Below, in pieces: positions 1 to 11,531 of a stretch of DNA of 64,000 nucleotides (within the stretch, counting starts at the first letter, position 1; every line of letters begins with the position of its first letter). Location: positions 24,341,297-24,405,296 of the forward strand of contig NC_034014.1 of the NCBI RefSeq assembly GCF_000346465.2, read 5' to 3'. The translations under genes were made by a program, and so were the position numbers. The notes under the pieces are model-generated. The model was not told the origin of the DNA, did not search any database, and saw nothing but the letters and a program-made list of their open reading frames with translations. Origin of the DNA: Prunus persica. Lineage: Eukaryota; Streptophyta; Magnoliopsida; Rosales; Rosaceae.

Positions 1-830
1 CCAATACAAGCACCCCATTGGATAGGTCCTGCAATATCTCACCGTCAGAGTCTTGCAGGGTCAGCAGTGAGCTAACCTCAGATGAGTACATCTCTGAATG
101 GACAGCTGAAATGTGTATTAATTTCATTGGTGGTCATGATCATCCAAAGAAATCTTGGTCCACAAAGCTCCAGCAGATCAAGCAGTCTTCTTTGGGTCAA
201 AAGCTCAAGGCTTCAAGGGCATATGTTAAATCTTTGTTCAGTAAGCCCACTTGTGCAGATGACTACTCTTGTGCAAAGCCAGCAAGAAATGCAGAAGCAG
301 AAAATGGTTCAAAAGTCAAGGACTTTTGCTCAAATAAGTACATGAAGGTGGCCAAGAAAAACCCTTTTGGGACAATTGACAATGGCAGATTTCAAATATC
401 ATCAACTACTCTCATGAAAAGCATTGAGAAAGAAATGGCCGAGGAAAATGCCAATACCCACAGAAAGTCATTCTCTGGGGCCATTCAACATCCATCTGCA
501 CCAAAATCCTTGTGTTCATCCACAACTTCCTCTGTTTCTTCATCTTCATCTTCTTCTTTCTCATTCAGCTCAAGTGGGTTCTCTGATATGCAGTTGCTGA
601 AGAGAAGTACCAGTGCAAATTCAGAGCTTGAGAGCTCAATAGAGGGAGCAATTGCTCATTGCAAACAGTCCCAGCAGCTCTTTAGCTCAAGAAAGAGTGC
701 AAATGAAGGTCATGGGTTCTGTTCACTGTCTGCTTCAAGGATGCAGTTTGTCGGGGTCAAGAGATCTCACCAGGCCACATCTAATGATATGAGAGACACA
801 CACATGAATATGATTACATTATATGATTGA
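1..830 (+). CDS. Membrane-associated kinase regulator (MAKR/BKI1-like), 3' part
   Basis: The open frame runs in from the left edge of the window (no in-frame stop before the TTG at 18) and ends at TGA 828-830, so the start codon is outside the window. About 275 residues are visible. The protein is basic and Ser-rich, with a Lys/Arg stretch (KLKASRAYVKSLFSK, near residues 64-78) and a C-terminal block SSIEGAIAHCKQS. This arrangement is typical of MAKR proteins and of BKI1, which bind the plasma membrane through basic clusters and hold receptor kinases such as BRI1 in check through a C-terminal segment. There is a long Ser run in the middle (about residues 172-190). No intron is visible in this part. 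The family call rests on motif resemblance; which MAKR it is cannot be told. Confidence 0.75.
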   Translation, partial: NTSTPLDRSCNISPSESCRVSSELTSDEYISEWTAEMCINFIGGHDHPKKSWSTKLQQIKQSSLGQKLKASRAYVKSLFSKPTCADDYSCAKPARNAEAENGSKVKDFCSNKYMKVAKKNPFGTIDNGRFQISSTTLMKSIEKEMAEENANTHRKSFSGAIQHPSAPKSLCSSTTSSVSSSSSSSFSFSSSGFSDMQLLKRSTSANSELESSIEGAIAHCKQSQQLFSSRKSANEGHGFCSLSASRMQFVGVKRSHQATSNDMRDTHMNMITLYD

Positions 831-1559
831 GAATTTCAAATGTTTCCCACTACCAAGTTTTCCTGTTAATCTCTTTTGAATTTGGGCTTCATTTTAATTT
901 AATATGCAGTGTGATTGATGTACAGGCATTTGCACGTTTTTCTAGCACTGTTTGATCAGAGTCATCAGACTTTCTTGGCCTGCATTCATTTAGAGGATTT
1001 TACTGTTCAAATAAAAAAAAGTTTAAAAACACTTTCCCTGGTTCAACTTTTGTTACATCAGAAGTTTTGTAGTTACAATTGAGTTGGTTTGATTATCTTT
1101 GTTACTTAGTATAATATGCATTAATGTCATTAATTATTGCGTGTGACAAATGACTTGCTCCCCTCTTTATTAAAAAAAGTCATCAAGATATGACCCAACG
1201 AAGACATTTTAAAGATCATTGTATTGTTTTATATAACTTTGGTGACCAATGGATCTATAAATTCTAATCCAATATCTCCATGTTGAATAATGTGGAGAAA
1301 AAAGTCACAACTACATGGTTTAAACGTACCTGATCTTTAAGATAGTCCATAAGCCTTGAACACGCCAAGAAATCTATAAACTATTGCAAGTTGGACTTCC
1401 CTTAGAGTTTGATTTTTGGATGTCCTTTTTCTATTGAGAAAAACAATAGTATGCTAAACTCACACACTACATTTATGCGAAGACTTGAACCTATAATCTT
1501 TCCTGAAGAAATAATTGCTTCAAATCACTACACTAGTGGATTTTTTCGGACTTCCCTTA
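831..1559. other. Intergenic, 3' flank of MAKR gene
   Basis: AT-rich sequence with no coding signal that I can recognise. It includes the presumed 3' UTR of the MAKR gene and ends at the TTA target site of the MITE at 1560. Confidence 0.5.
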
Positions 1560-2010
1560 GGGCACTTTCAACGGAAGGTCTTTTGCCCGGGGAGGACAAG
1601 GTCTAGCCCACAAGACGACTCCAACGCGCAAAGGCAAGCCTGGGCAAGGCGTGGGGCCCACCTACCTGGGCAAGCCCTCAGGCAAAATCAACCTGTGCTA
1701 CTGCTTGGGCAATTGATGTAATGCTGACTTCATAATGACATCAGCAACTAATTTAAATATTAAAAAAATTGAAAAAAAAAATTAGAATTTTTTATTATAT
1801 AAATACCTAACCATATTCTTTACTTCTCACACCAAAACTCTATACAAATTTATCTCCTTATATCTCATATGAATAATGGTTGTCCTTGGGCTGACATAGT
1901 AATGCGTGAAAACATAATAAGCATTTTGCAAGGGCTATCATTATTTACATGAATAATGATAGCCCTTGCTTTCCCTTGCTCTTTGTTATGACAAATAAGT
2001 GAAAGTACTC
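1560..2010. mobile_element. PIF/Harbinger-type MITE, copy 1
   Basis: A non-coding 451-bp element flanked by TTA at 1557-1559 and 2011-2013, the target duplication typical of PIF/Harbinger. The ends form an imperfect inverted repeat (GGGCACTTTCA at the left; GAGTACTTTCA reading inward from the right). A second copy with the same layout lies at 26764-27202: GC-rich left third, AT-rich centre, and an internal palindrome around an 'attcac..gtgaat'-like stretch. Both resemble the ends of the larger Harbinger element at 43.9-47.8 kb and could be deletion derivatives of such an element. Confidence 0.7.
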
Positions 2011-2013
2011 TTA

Positions 2014-4663
2014 GAGTTAATTGATGCTGAAAATAGAAACAATTTGGAAGCATCAGAAGTAATGGAAAGAAATTGAAAATGTGTTAGCACAACTAGTAAA
2101 GTCCCCCAAAATAATAGAAACCTTTTTCTGTAAAGTGAGTGAGTGACTCAAACTTTTCTAGTGGTTCGGCTACGGTAAAATTAGCTAGGTCTTTGTCCAC
2201 ACCAGCAGCTAGCTGGCTTCTATAAGCTGCTTTTCTCCTGAACTAGATTCTCAATGAAAGTTTCAGGCTTTATGTCCATCATTCTTTTTTGTTTTTGGAT
2301 AAAACCATCATCGTCCTTTTAGACTTTAAAGTTCTACATTTACCCAAAAGAACTGTGGGTTATTTGTTCTACTGTTCTTTCTCTTCTAGACTTCTGGTCA
2401 CTACTGTACTGCATAGAAGTTAGGGACACATAACCCATTTATCTTTTCTCTGTCATTAAGGTGACCTTCCTAATTATCAGGTGATCTCATAATCCCTATA
2501 GGGGAATTCCCCATGATTAAGGTCACTTTCTAATTTTTCTTTTTTTAAATAATAATTTATTTTAAACTAATTTAAACTACGAGAGAAAAATTCGAATTCG
2601 AGTGCGAGTCACATCCTAAAATACTTTGTTTTTCTAAAAGAAGCACAATAATTGTTCTCCAGCAGTTCAGCCTGGAAAATTAACACCAAGTTATGTCGTG
2701 TTTGAATTCATCTTACTGCATTGAAAACTATAGTTACAGTGTTCCTGTCTGCCTCTGCAGAGCATCCACAGAGGCATGTTACATGTATCAGAAATGTATT
2801 TAAATAAATAAAAAGGAATGTAACAGCAATGTCACACAAAAACTATTACTGAAGTCAAAAGATGAATTGAAAATGGCAATTTTCAGGCCAAGAACATTTT
2901 AGCATTCCATTCTTTTTCTTTATCTTTTGATTTTGACTGAACATTCATTTCAAAAAATGTGTCTGCTAGATTTTTGACAGGACAAGATGTATGAAACTCA
3001 TTTGTAGAGCCCTAGGTAGGAAATACATACAATACAAGCATATATAACAAGAAACTCATATCCCCACCATAACATCAACATGGTTGTCTATGCCAAAGTT
3101 GAGAAGGATAGGTCTTGTGCCTCTTGAGGATGAGGAGAAAGATTTTCATGAAATGGGTATAACACTATTTTGCTATGTTCGGCTAATAACGCTATAACAT
3201 GTGTGATAACACTTCTACGTTGCTTAATATTATTAATCGGGATGTTATCTCCATTGCAACTAAGTTTTTCTTAAGGAAAGGATGAGCATGTTAGAAATTA
3301 TTAGTAACAACATCTCTATCTACAAGTAAAATGAGGGTGAAAAAGTTAGAAAACTATCTGCATTATCAGCTGCCTTTAAGTTTTATGGCTTTTCTTGTAT
3401 TTATGTCCTGTTCAGATTGATATGCCACTAAACCAGACAAGATCATATTTGTTAGAAAGCAGAGGTCTCTGATATCATAAATTGAGGGAATGGAAATTTC
3501 AACACTATAATATGTTGGAAATTTAAGGCACTTATATTGGAAATGTAATGGGGACCAATAGACTAATTATTAGTGTTTCTGAGAAAAAAGTATATTATGA
3601 TTTTGGAATTTGGAGAGGCCAGAGCTCTTAGCATCACATAAGGAACAAATTGTTCTTTCTCCTCATACATAATATCTTTCTCTATTGACTTCATTTGTCC
3701 ACATGAATAAGAAAAAATAATAAAAGCATGTTCTAATGATGCAGAAAAACTTATGTGAAACGGAAATAGAAATCACAGACTGTCTCGTAAAAACTTATCA
3801 TATGTGGCATGTTATGATTGGTTGGAGTAACAAAACTGTGATATTGAGTGTTTATCTTAATGGAGGGTATGAGATGTATATGTGGCATTTGGTGGGACCG
3901 GTGAGCAAGTGGAGCATGTCTGCATGTGGGTAGTGTCAGCTTGGAGAGATTGAAGGCATCAACATTATTTCCTTGCACTTGCAGAGATATTTCTGGACTA
4001 AATGTTTTTCTGCAAAGACCTTGTCATCTTCTTCAACTTTTATTCTGGTGCATGTCCTCATTAACATGACCACCTATAAAATGAGAAAAAGAGTTGCAGA
4101 CAGGAAAAAGGCTTCTCTTTTATCCTGTTTACCCATTTTAAGGGGGGGAAAAGGCCTAAAGGCATGTACACTTCAAAAAAGAAATACTTTTTCTGCATAA
4201 GGACTTGGTAGAATGGTCCAAAACTCCAAATATATCATCATGTTACAGCTAAGGTGGATTTCCAAGTCTTGCTCCTTTCTCAGCTGAGTCAACTCATCCA
4301 AATGATGCCATCCAATCCAAAACATAATTGGATGATCTAGTGGTCATGGGCTTTTGGAAACAAGTATTAGTTGGATGTATAATATGCATATATACATACA
4401 TTTTAGTATATATAAAAAAAATAAAAATAGAAAGAAAACCTCATACTTTTGTAAGTTACAAAACTGGATCAAGGAAAATATATCTTCTCAATATGCTTGA
4501 AAGAAAAAGCCCTGCTATTACATATTTAACTGGCCATCTTGTAGAACATCAACTTCTACTTGCCTAATTGAGAATGGCTGAGATTATGTTCTACATCACT
4601 TATATACATCAGGGACCAGAAAACAAATTAGGAGACAGGCAATTTATATGTAACATATCCCTA
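2014..4663. other. Intergenic region without recognisable gene
   Basis: AT-rich sequence between the MITE and the stop codon of the ankyrin gene. Several short open frames exist (for example near 3736-3978 and 4328-4567), but they lack family resemblance, splice context or codon bias and look random. The part just below 4664 is the presumed 3' UTR of the ankyrin gene. Confidence 0.5.
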
Positions 4664-6820
4664 TCAAATTGCATAGACTTTCTTGCTCTTAAACTGAGTG
4701 TTGAGAAGCTCAGAATCTGACATCACCGAGAAAGAACACGAGTGTGAGTGTGACCAGCTGCTCATCGATGACCTCCTAGTGCTGCTACGCATTTTAGAAG
4801 CTTCGACTCGCTGCGCAATCATCCAATAACACATTGTTCCCAATGTCGTCCCCATAATCACTGTCCCTATAGCTGTTACTCCAACAGCCAACCATTTCTC
4901 TTCTCCCACAATTATACATGACAGTGCAAGAAATGCCACTGAAACCATCACACAAGCCATCCACATTAGCTTGTTTATGACTGTCATCAGTTTCTCCTTG
5001 GCCTTCCTCTCTATAACAACAATTGAAGTTTGAACCACCACAACAGCCAATGATATGAAGAGAGCAAAAGAGTCAAAGATAAAGAAGACTACAAACTCTG
5101 TTCTGGGGGCAATATTCGCTTCTCCAGGGGAGTATCCAGGAGGGACTTCTTCGAGGGCAATATTTCCGGGAGGAGCTTTTTCAGGGGGTTTAGGGTACTG
5201 GCCCGGGAGAGTGAATATTGCAGCAAAGGCAACAGTGGCAATGAGGACAGCCACAACTGTGGTGGAGTTTATTGCATTGTTTAGTCCCTCTGAATGCATT
5301 TTGCTGAGCCGCTTTACCATACCATGCACTTGCTTTCGTGTTTGTCTTGTGTGCTTAAGCTGGTCATGCACCTCGTGTTTTATTTCACTTACAGTTTGTT
5401 TGAGTTCACGGTTTGTGTTTAAAGTTGGTGGCTTTATGGATTTGGCACTTTCAATGCCATGCTCTACTAGAATAGCAGCGATCAGTGAGTGCCCCGATCT
5501 CTCAGCAGTGTCAAGAGCAGTTTCTCCAGATTTGTTAATGGTGGTTTCGGCCACTCCCTTATAACTTAACAGCACCCGCACAATCTGCAAAAAAGTATGA
5601 TCTCAGGGGCTTAACCATATGAGGATTCAAATGACCATTTAAGTATTATGTTACTATGCCCAATTGGACCTCATTCTCATTGTCACAATTCGACTTTATA
5701 TGAAGATTATTATGCACATAAAGAAAGAACAGTTTAGTAATAAGCATAGGCTCATCTCTCTTTGAAATGTTTTAAATGCCAAAAAGAACACATTTTATTA
5801 CCTGAACTAGAGCTTTCTGGGTTGCTATGTGCAAGGCAGTGTTGCCCTTGTTATCGACCACATTTATCAAGGAAGGATCTGCCTTCGTTAGCTCATTTAC
5901 CAGCTCAACATTCTGTCCCTTGACTGCCATATGGAGAGCTGTCTGCCCCTTCTTATCATTTCTTGTTGCAATTCCAGTTTCTTTACTCAAAAGGGCCTTG
6001 ACCACCTCCAAATGCCCTTTCCTTGCTGCAGAATGCAAGGCAGTTTTCCCATTGCGTTGTGCTATGGACACCAAGCTGCAACCGGTCTCCAGGAGGAAAT
6101 TAACTACTTCAATATGGCCCTGTGCTGCAGCAGTGTGCAATGCTGTGCTGTTTGAGTGATCAACGGTCATCGAAAGTTCTGGAATGGCCTCCATGAGGAC
6201 CGTCAGCACCTCTGCAATTCAGCAACAGAACAATGATTTGAGATGATTTACTCCAAAAATTACAGATTACTAGGTAAGCCACAATACTGTTATTATTTTT
6301 CAATTTCAATCTTTATTTACAAATTTTCCTACTCTCCTACAAAATTCACAAATGAAAATGAGGTAAAGAATTTTATGCAATAAGATGAAACTATTTCCTT
6401 TGTGATTATTGTATGTGGTGCAAATTAACATCATATTAAAGGACGGAACAAGGTGACTAAACTTGGAAACATCCATAGAGGCTTACCTAAGTTCCCTTGC
6501 TTGGAAGCAATGTGAAATGCATCAAAGCCATTTCTAGCTTTGATGCCAGCTGAACCAATATCATAGTATTTCATCATTTCCTTCACCAAATCAACATAAC
6601 CACATTCAGCTGCCACATATAAGGCGGTTTCACCCGAATGATTCTGCTTCGACAACACTTCATTCAAATCCGCCTCCCCACAATTAGAGATGATTTCTAT
6701 GACCAATCCCAAATTTCCTTGCCTTGCTGCCAAATGCAAGGGAGTGTCTTCACGTTTTCCTGTCAACTGCTTAGTCATCTTCTTCTCACTGAAGCTCTGT
6801 TGCCTCACTGGAGCTTCCAT
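4664..6820 (-). CDS. Ankyrin-repeat PGG-domain membrane protein, At5g02620-like
   Basis: Three coding exons on the minus strand: 6820-6487, 6211-5802 and 5584-4664. GT-AG borders keep phase (1, then 0) and give 554 residues. Residues about 24-265 are ankyrin repeats (TPLHLAARQGN, TALYVAAECGY, TALHTAAAQGH, TALHSAARKGH, TALHMAVKGQN, TALHIATQK). The C-terminal half carries the PGG domain (about 345-430, with LPGQY near 374) and four hydrophobic segments (about 356-375, 413-437, 450-475 and 485-505). The start MEAPVRQQSFSEKKMTKQLTGKR and the end KKVYAI match the Arabidopsis At5g02620 type. Family members are plasma-membrane or endomembrane proteins linked to salt, ABA and defence signalling; the molecular role is not settled. 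An ITN1-like relative lies about 4.7 kb away on the same strand. Confidence 0.9.
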
Positions 6821-7070
6821 TGTTCAATTCCAATTCTGTTTGATCAACTTTAAAATTAAAGTTTTCCCTTTTCACCATGAAGACCAAAAGTCAAGCATGG
6901 CAACCCCAGAAGACCAATTTATGAATGACGAGGATAAGATAATTCAGATGATTCCATGAGTTTGCACGTGGGAAATCTGGAAATTTGATTCCTTGATACC
7001 CATAACACACACACTGACATCTTCTGCACCAAAATAATTCAAATTATTAAAGTAAAGCCCAATTGTAATT

Positions 7071-7112
<42 letters not shown>

Positions 7113-7303
7113 TATTTATATACACAAATTTTTCATCACCCATCATTGCAAAACAGTCATCATAACAAGAGGGCAAAAAGCAGAGAACAAAAGCAGTGAG
7201 TCTTCGAAGTTGAAACCGTGTTTGCAGTGTGAAATCAAATTATAATAATGCATAAAGTCATCCAAAACAAAAGTTAAAACTACAGTTGGGCATTAAGTTT
7301 GGG
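6821..7303. promoter_or_regulatory. Upstream region of the At5g02620-like gene
   Basis: Presumed promoter and 5' UTR of the minus-strand ankyrin gene. It contains the (CT)n tract at 7073-7109, read as GA on the gene strand, a common 5'-leader feature in plant genes. I see no convincing TATA box. Confidence 0.35.
7073..7109. repeat. (CT)n microsatellite
   Basis: About 18 uninterrupted CT units, roughly 250 bp upstream of the ankyrin gene start codon. Confidence 0.95.
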
Positions 7304-7465
7304 GAGATTCTTCGATAAGTATTTAATGTTAAAGATTAGTTACATATTTCTAATATCAACCGTTGGATTGAATGTAATCTGAGATTCTTCAATAAGTATT
7401 TTATGTTAAGAATTAAGAATTAGTTACATATTTCTAATATCAGCCGTTTGATTGAATGTAATCTG
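7304..7465. repeat. Two-unit tandem duplication, about 80 bp per unit
   Basis: Two adjacent similar segments, each starting 'gagattcttc.ataagtattt' and ending 'gattgaatgtaatctg' (about 7304-7383 and 7381-7463). The second unit carries a small internal 'aagaatt' duplication. Non-coding. Confidence 0.75.
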
Positions 7466-9451
7466 CATATTAAATTTACCAACAAATCTAATGCAATTCT
7501 ACAGCCGAGATTAGAAATACGTAACAAAAACCACTAATTTAAAACTATACCTAATCAAAGAAGTGAACTTTATGAAACAAAATGTATGGACTTGCCCATT
7601 TTGCTCTTGGGTTTGCAAGAACATGGCTTCTTTCTTCCTCCAAATCAGAAACTGAAGTGATGAGAGGACCCAAGTAATTCATCTCACATACTCAAAAGCA
7701 AAAATGAAAACAAAAATGGTGCATATGAAATGAAACCTTTTTGAAAGTGTGAAAACTGAGGGAGCCCAAAAGTGAAGTTCAGTGGAGTGCAGCAGATTAC
7801 AAGACTTTTAAAAAAAGGAGATGTTGATGGCTCACTAGACTCGAGGATGAAGAAGAAAGAGGAGTCCGCCTCAGCTTCCTTGCAAGAAAGACAGATGTCA
7901 TTCGTTTCTTTTTATCCTCCCCTCTCCAATCAAATATTTGGCTAGTTTTGGACAACGACCACTTCTGTTTCACCACGCCACCATCAAATATGGAAATTTG
8001 ACGCGCGCCTATGTGTTTCTCGCATGCCTATAAACGCGGTTACGCATCATCAATGAGATTTGATTGTTTTTTTAAAACAGTGATTTCAGGCTCTGTTTTT
8101 TTTTGGAATACAAGGATAATCTAAATTATAAATTTGTCATACAGATTTATTTTGCAAATCAAGACCCTTTTTTATTGGGTTAGATTCCACTTACAAACAG
8201 TAGTATTAGTTTAATAATCCAATCATAATCGAAATTCTATAGTTCTTAACTCAACAAATCAAATCTGGATTAATGTTAATCACATGTTTTGCTAATCATG
8301 GAGATGATTATTTGAACTTACTATCCTTTTTTCTTTTTCTTTTTTCATATTGGAGGAATACTATCATACCAAATGGGAGTGGATGGTTATGTTTATTTTG
8401 GTTTAGTATGCTACATGTCACTTTAGAGAAATTAATATTGATTATTTTCTGTGTGGATACAATTTACATGAAGGAGGATTCGAACTTGAATTTGAAAGTA
8501 CGGACGTATTACTCTAATCAACGTGCCTAAGCCGCACCTCCAAAACTAATTATGGTTTAAGTAAATTCTTACGTTACTCAACATTTACCACTTGGCAAAA
8601 AAATTATTCTTGGAAGTTACAGTCTGAGGTGGGCTAAAGGACATGGGCACATTAAATAGCTTTGTTGGTATATGACAAATTGTGGGTTGATTTAGGAAGG
8701 TTCCAAAAATACCAAAAAAGCATTGACTTGGGTAAAAGACAAGTCAAGGCCGGCAAAGAACATAAATGAGAATCCGGCAAAATCATGCCCTCATATTTCC
8801 ATCACCCACCTGGCTTCAGTGTTTCACGCATCTTTCTATTTTCAGTGGTCGGTCGAGATGCATCCACCAATAGCCCAAGAAAACAAAATTGCTACTTATA
8901 GTTATGAATTCTTGGGCCATTTCTTCTCCGCACCAAATACATTTTTCTCGACGTTTGATCGAAATAGACAAATGTGTTATTCGAGTTGCAGAAACACTTT
9001 ATTGGAAAAGCACCTAATTATAGGTTACTCGTTAAGAAACGTTTCCTTGCTCATAAGCGCTTTTTGTGCCAAGCTTTTTCGTTAGAATCACAACAATATT
9101 TTATTGGAAGGTCAATTGATTCTTTGAAAAACACTTTTCCAACCTAGAAAGCATTTCTAGATACTTCTGTCAGAGGAAAATCGTCCCCAAAGGAAACCAA
9201 TTTATTTTGCAGGGAACAAGTGTGGAACCGAGTAGTTCACTTGCCATGGTGGCCGCCGTCACACAGAGAGACCTCCTGTAGACCACACCGCATGAAGCAC
9301 CTGGGTCTTTCTAACGACTTATGATATGAAGGAACCATAATTGACTTCTGGGAAGAGCAGACAATAATAATTCAACTAAAAAGAACACTGAAGGGAAGCA
9401 CCCAACATTTTGTCATCCCCACCATCACAAAATCTTAATTAGCGGACAATG
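7466..9451. other. Intergenic region without recognisable gene
   Basis: No supported gene. Short open frames at 8273-8530 and 8723-9085 show no family resemblance and probably occur by chance. Confidence 0.5.
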
Positions 9452-10010
9452 AAAATATAAAGGGTTAATCGTTTTATTAGTCCCTGAATTTATACCCAAT
9501 TTGCATTTGAGTACTTCAATTTTCAAAATGATTCTCATGGTTCTTTAACTTTAGTTTTGTTAAGACAAATGGTTCTGCCGTCAATTTTGTTAACTTTTCT
9601 GTTAAGTGCAGAGGCAAAATGGTATTTTTGTATAAAAATTGATAAAAATATGAATAAAAAATTAAAAAAACTATAAAATTAAAATTAAACTCTCTCTCTC
9701 TCCCCCTTTATCCCGATTTCTACTCTCCCCAAGCTTGATTTTTCTTTTATTTTTTGTTGGTTTTTTATTTGATTTTCTTTTATTGTTATTTTAAAGATAT
9801 AATTTTTTATTCATTTTTTTGGTTTTAATATAAAAATACCATTTTGCCCCTGCATTTGACACAAAAAGTTAACAAAATTAACGGCAGGACCATTTGTCCA
9901 AATGAAACTAAAGTTAAAGGACCACGGGAACTATTTTGGAAATTGAGGTACTTAAATGCAAATCGGGTCAAAATTCAGGGATTAATAAAACTATTACTCC
10001 AAAATATAAA
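9452..10010. mobile_element. Mutator-like non-autonomous TIR element with 10-bp TSD
   Basis: The element spans 9462-10000 (539 bp), flanked by identical 10-bp direct repeats AAAATATAAA at 9452-9461 and 10001-10010. Long terminal inverted repeats of about 170 bp (roughly 9462-9635 against 9830-10000) share most positions; the left end reads GGGTTAATCGTTTTATTAGT and the right end, inward, GGAGTAATAGTTTTATTAAT. The centre is AT-rich and non-coding, with a short CT tract. Long TIRs plus a 9-11 bp target duplication are the hallmark of Mutator-like MITEs. Confidence 0.85.
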
Positions 10011-11531
10011 AATAATGGCTAATCTCTCAACCATGAAGTTGATTTCTTGACATCAATATCTGCTTTGTTTTGACCAAAAAAAAAAAATATCTGCTTTGTT
10101 TTTTCGTTAAACATGGATTTTGTTTCTCTTAGAGCACAGAAGTTTTCAGAAACTTAAAACCTGTTCCATGTGGAGAGCCAGCTCACATTTTCACACTGAC
10201 ATACAGACACCAATTAGAGCAAGAAAAACATGCCTTGAATTGACTTCCAGCTTCAGCTAACAAATAAGTGGAGGATGTAAAAAGTGCTTCAAACAGTGCA
10301 TGAAAAGATGCCACTCAAGCTGTGGGATCACCATCCACCAAATTGGTTGCACCAAAGCAAAAGTTCTTTTATCCTGATAAAACAGAAAGATGGAAATGAG
10401 CAACCTTTTTTTTGAAAATGTACAAGCTTTCCTAATAGGCTCAAGCTCAGGTGAAAGTAAGAAAGAGAATCATTTAGCGTGTTCAACTAATCAACTCCTA
10501 AAGTTGCCAAATCTTGCAAATTGGCTATTGTGACTGAATTTAACTAATCACTGTCATTATATTTGGATCAAATATGAGTATTCAATGCTTAGGAGCCTCG
10601 GGCCTCTTGAACATTGTGCAAATCAGATGCCTTTTGTTTTTACGGAATCATCCAATTGTCAATAATGTGATAAGTGCTATCAAAGTTGACCTGAAAATAT
10701 GCAGAGAGATGAAGGAAAAGGGTACCTTCTGTAGAAACATTGTCAACATCTTGGGTCCTCTAATTGGAGTATGTCCTCCCTGATCTGCATGGACAAGAAC
10801 CTCAACAGTCAGTGTGACGCAAAAACTATCTTCCAGTGTTTTCTCCTTAAAGCTTTTGCTTTGTTAAACACCATCATGGGATTTGTAACTGATGCCTCAC
10901 TCGTAGAAGGAAATTTCGTAATAGAAACTTCATGAGTAAAAGAAACATGTGATGAGGGAAAAGTAGAAATGGAAACCTGTACCAGAGACATCCCCTTGGA
11001 GCAAACTCAACTTTTTTATAAGTTCAAGCAACATCCACCTAATACATTGTTTTTTCAGCCATCTGATTGTATGCGCAACATGTAATGCTTCAGATTTCAT
11101 TCACTTATCAGATACACTCACATTTTTCAGACAAATAATGTCGAGTAAAGTCACATTCAAAATTTTGATCAACTAATCAACAAGTCACTATCTATGCTAG
11201 AATTCGAATAGCATATCACCAGTGACGAAACCTATATAAGTTACAAATGAAGACTGATACCATGTGTACGCCGTATCGTATACAAATGATATTTCTCACT
11301 TTCTGCATTTGAAGGTTAAGGATATGAATAGTTTTGCTGCAAAACTTTGTACTCCTCGAGACACCCAAAACTTCATTTTCAAAAAAGTCCACTCATTGAT
11401 GCTATTACTAGGGTCCCTGAATTTCGTATGTATAGGTTAGAACCTCTTATGAACCAACTACACTTGTATTGATTTTCTTCTTCATGTTAAAGGCAGACAG
11501 AACCAGAGGCTAGTTCCAAACTAGACTATCA
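10011..11531. other. Intergenic, 3' side of the ITN1-like gene
   Basis: No recognisable gene. The part nearest 11531 is the presumed 3' UTR of the ITN1-like gene. Short open frames at 10574-10783 and 10809-10991 have no support. Confidence 0.45.

Noticed and set aside
3736..4567. Small open frames of 65-79 codons downstream of the ankyrin gene
   Set aside because: Overlap on opposite strands with no conservation features; probably chance.
8273..9085. Open frames of 85 and 120 codons between the ankyrin genes
   Set aside because: No domain, no start or splice context, AT-rich random-like composition.
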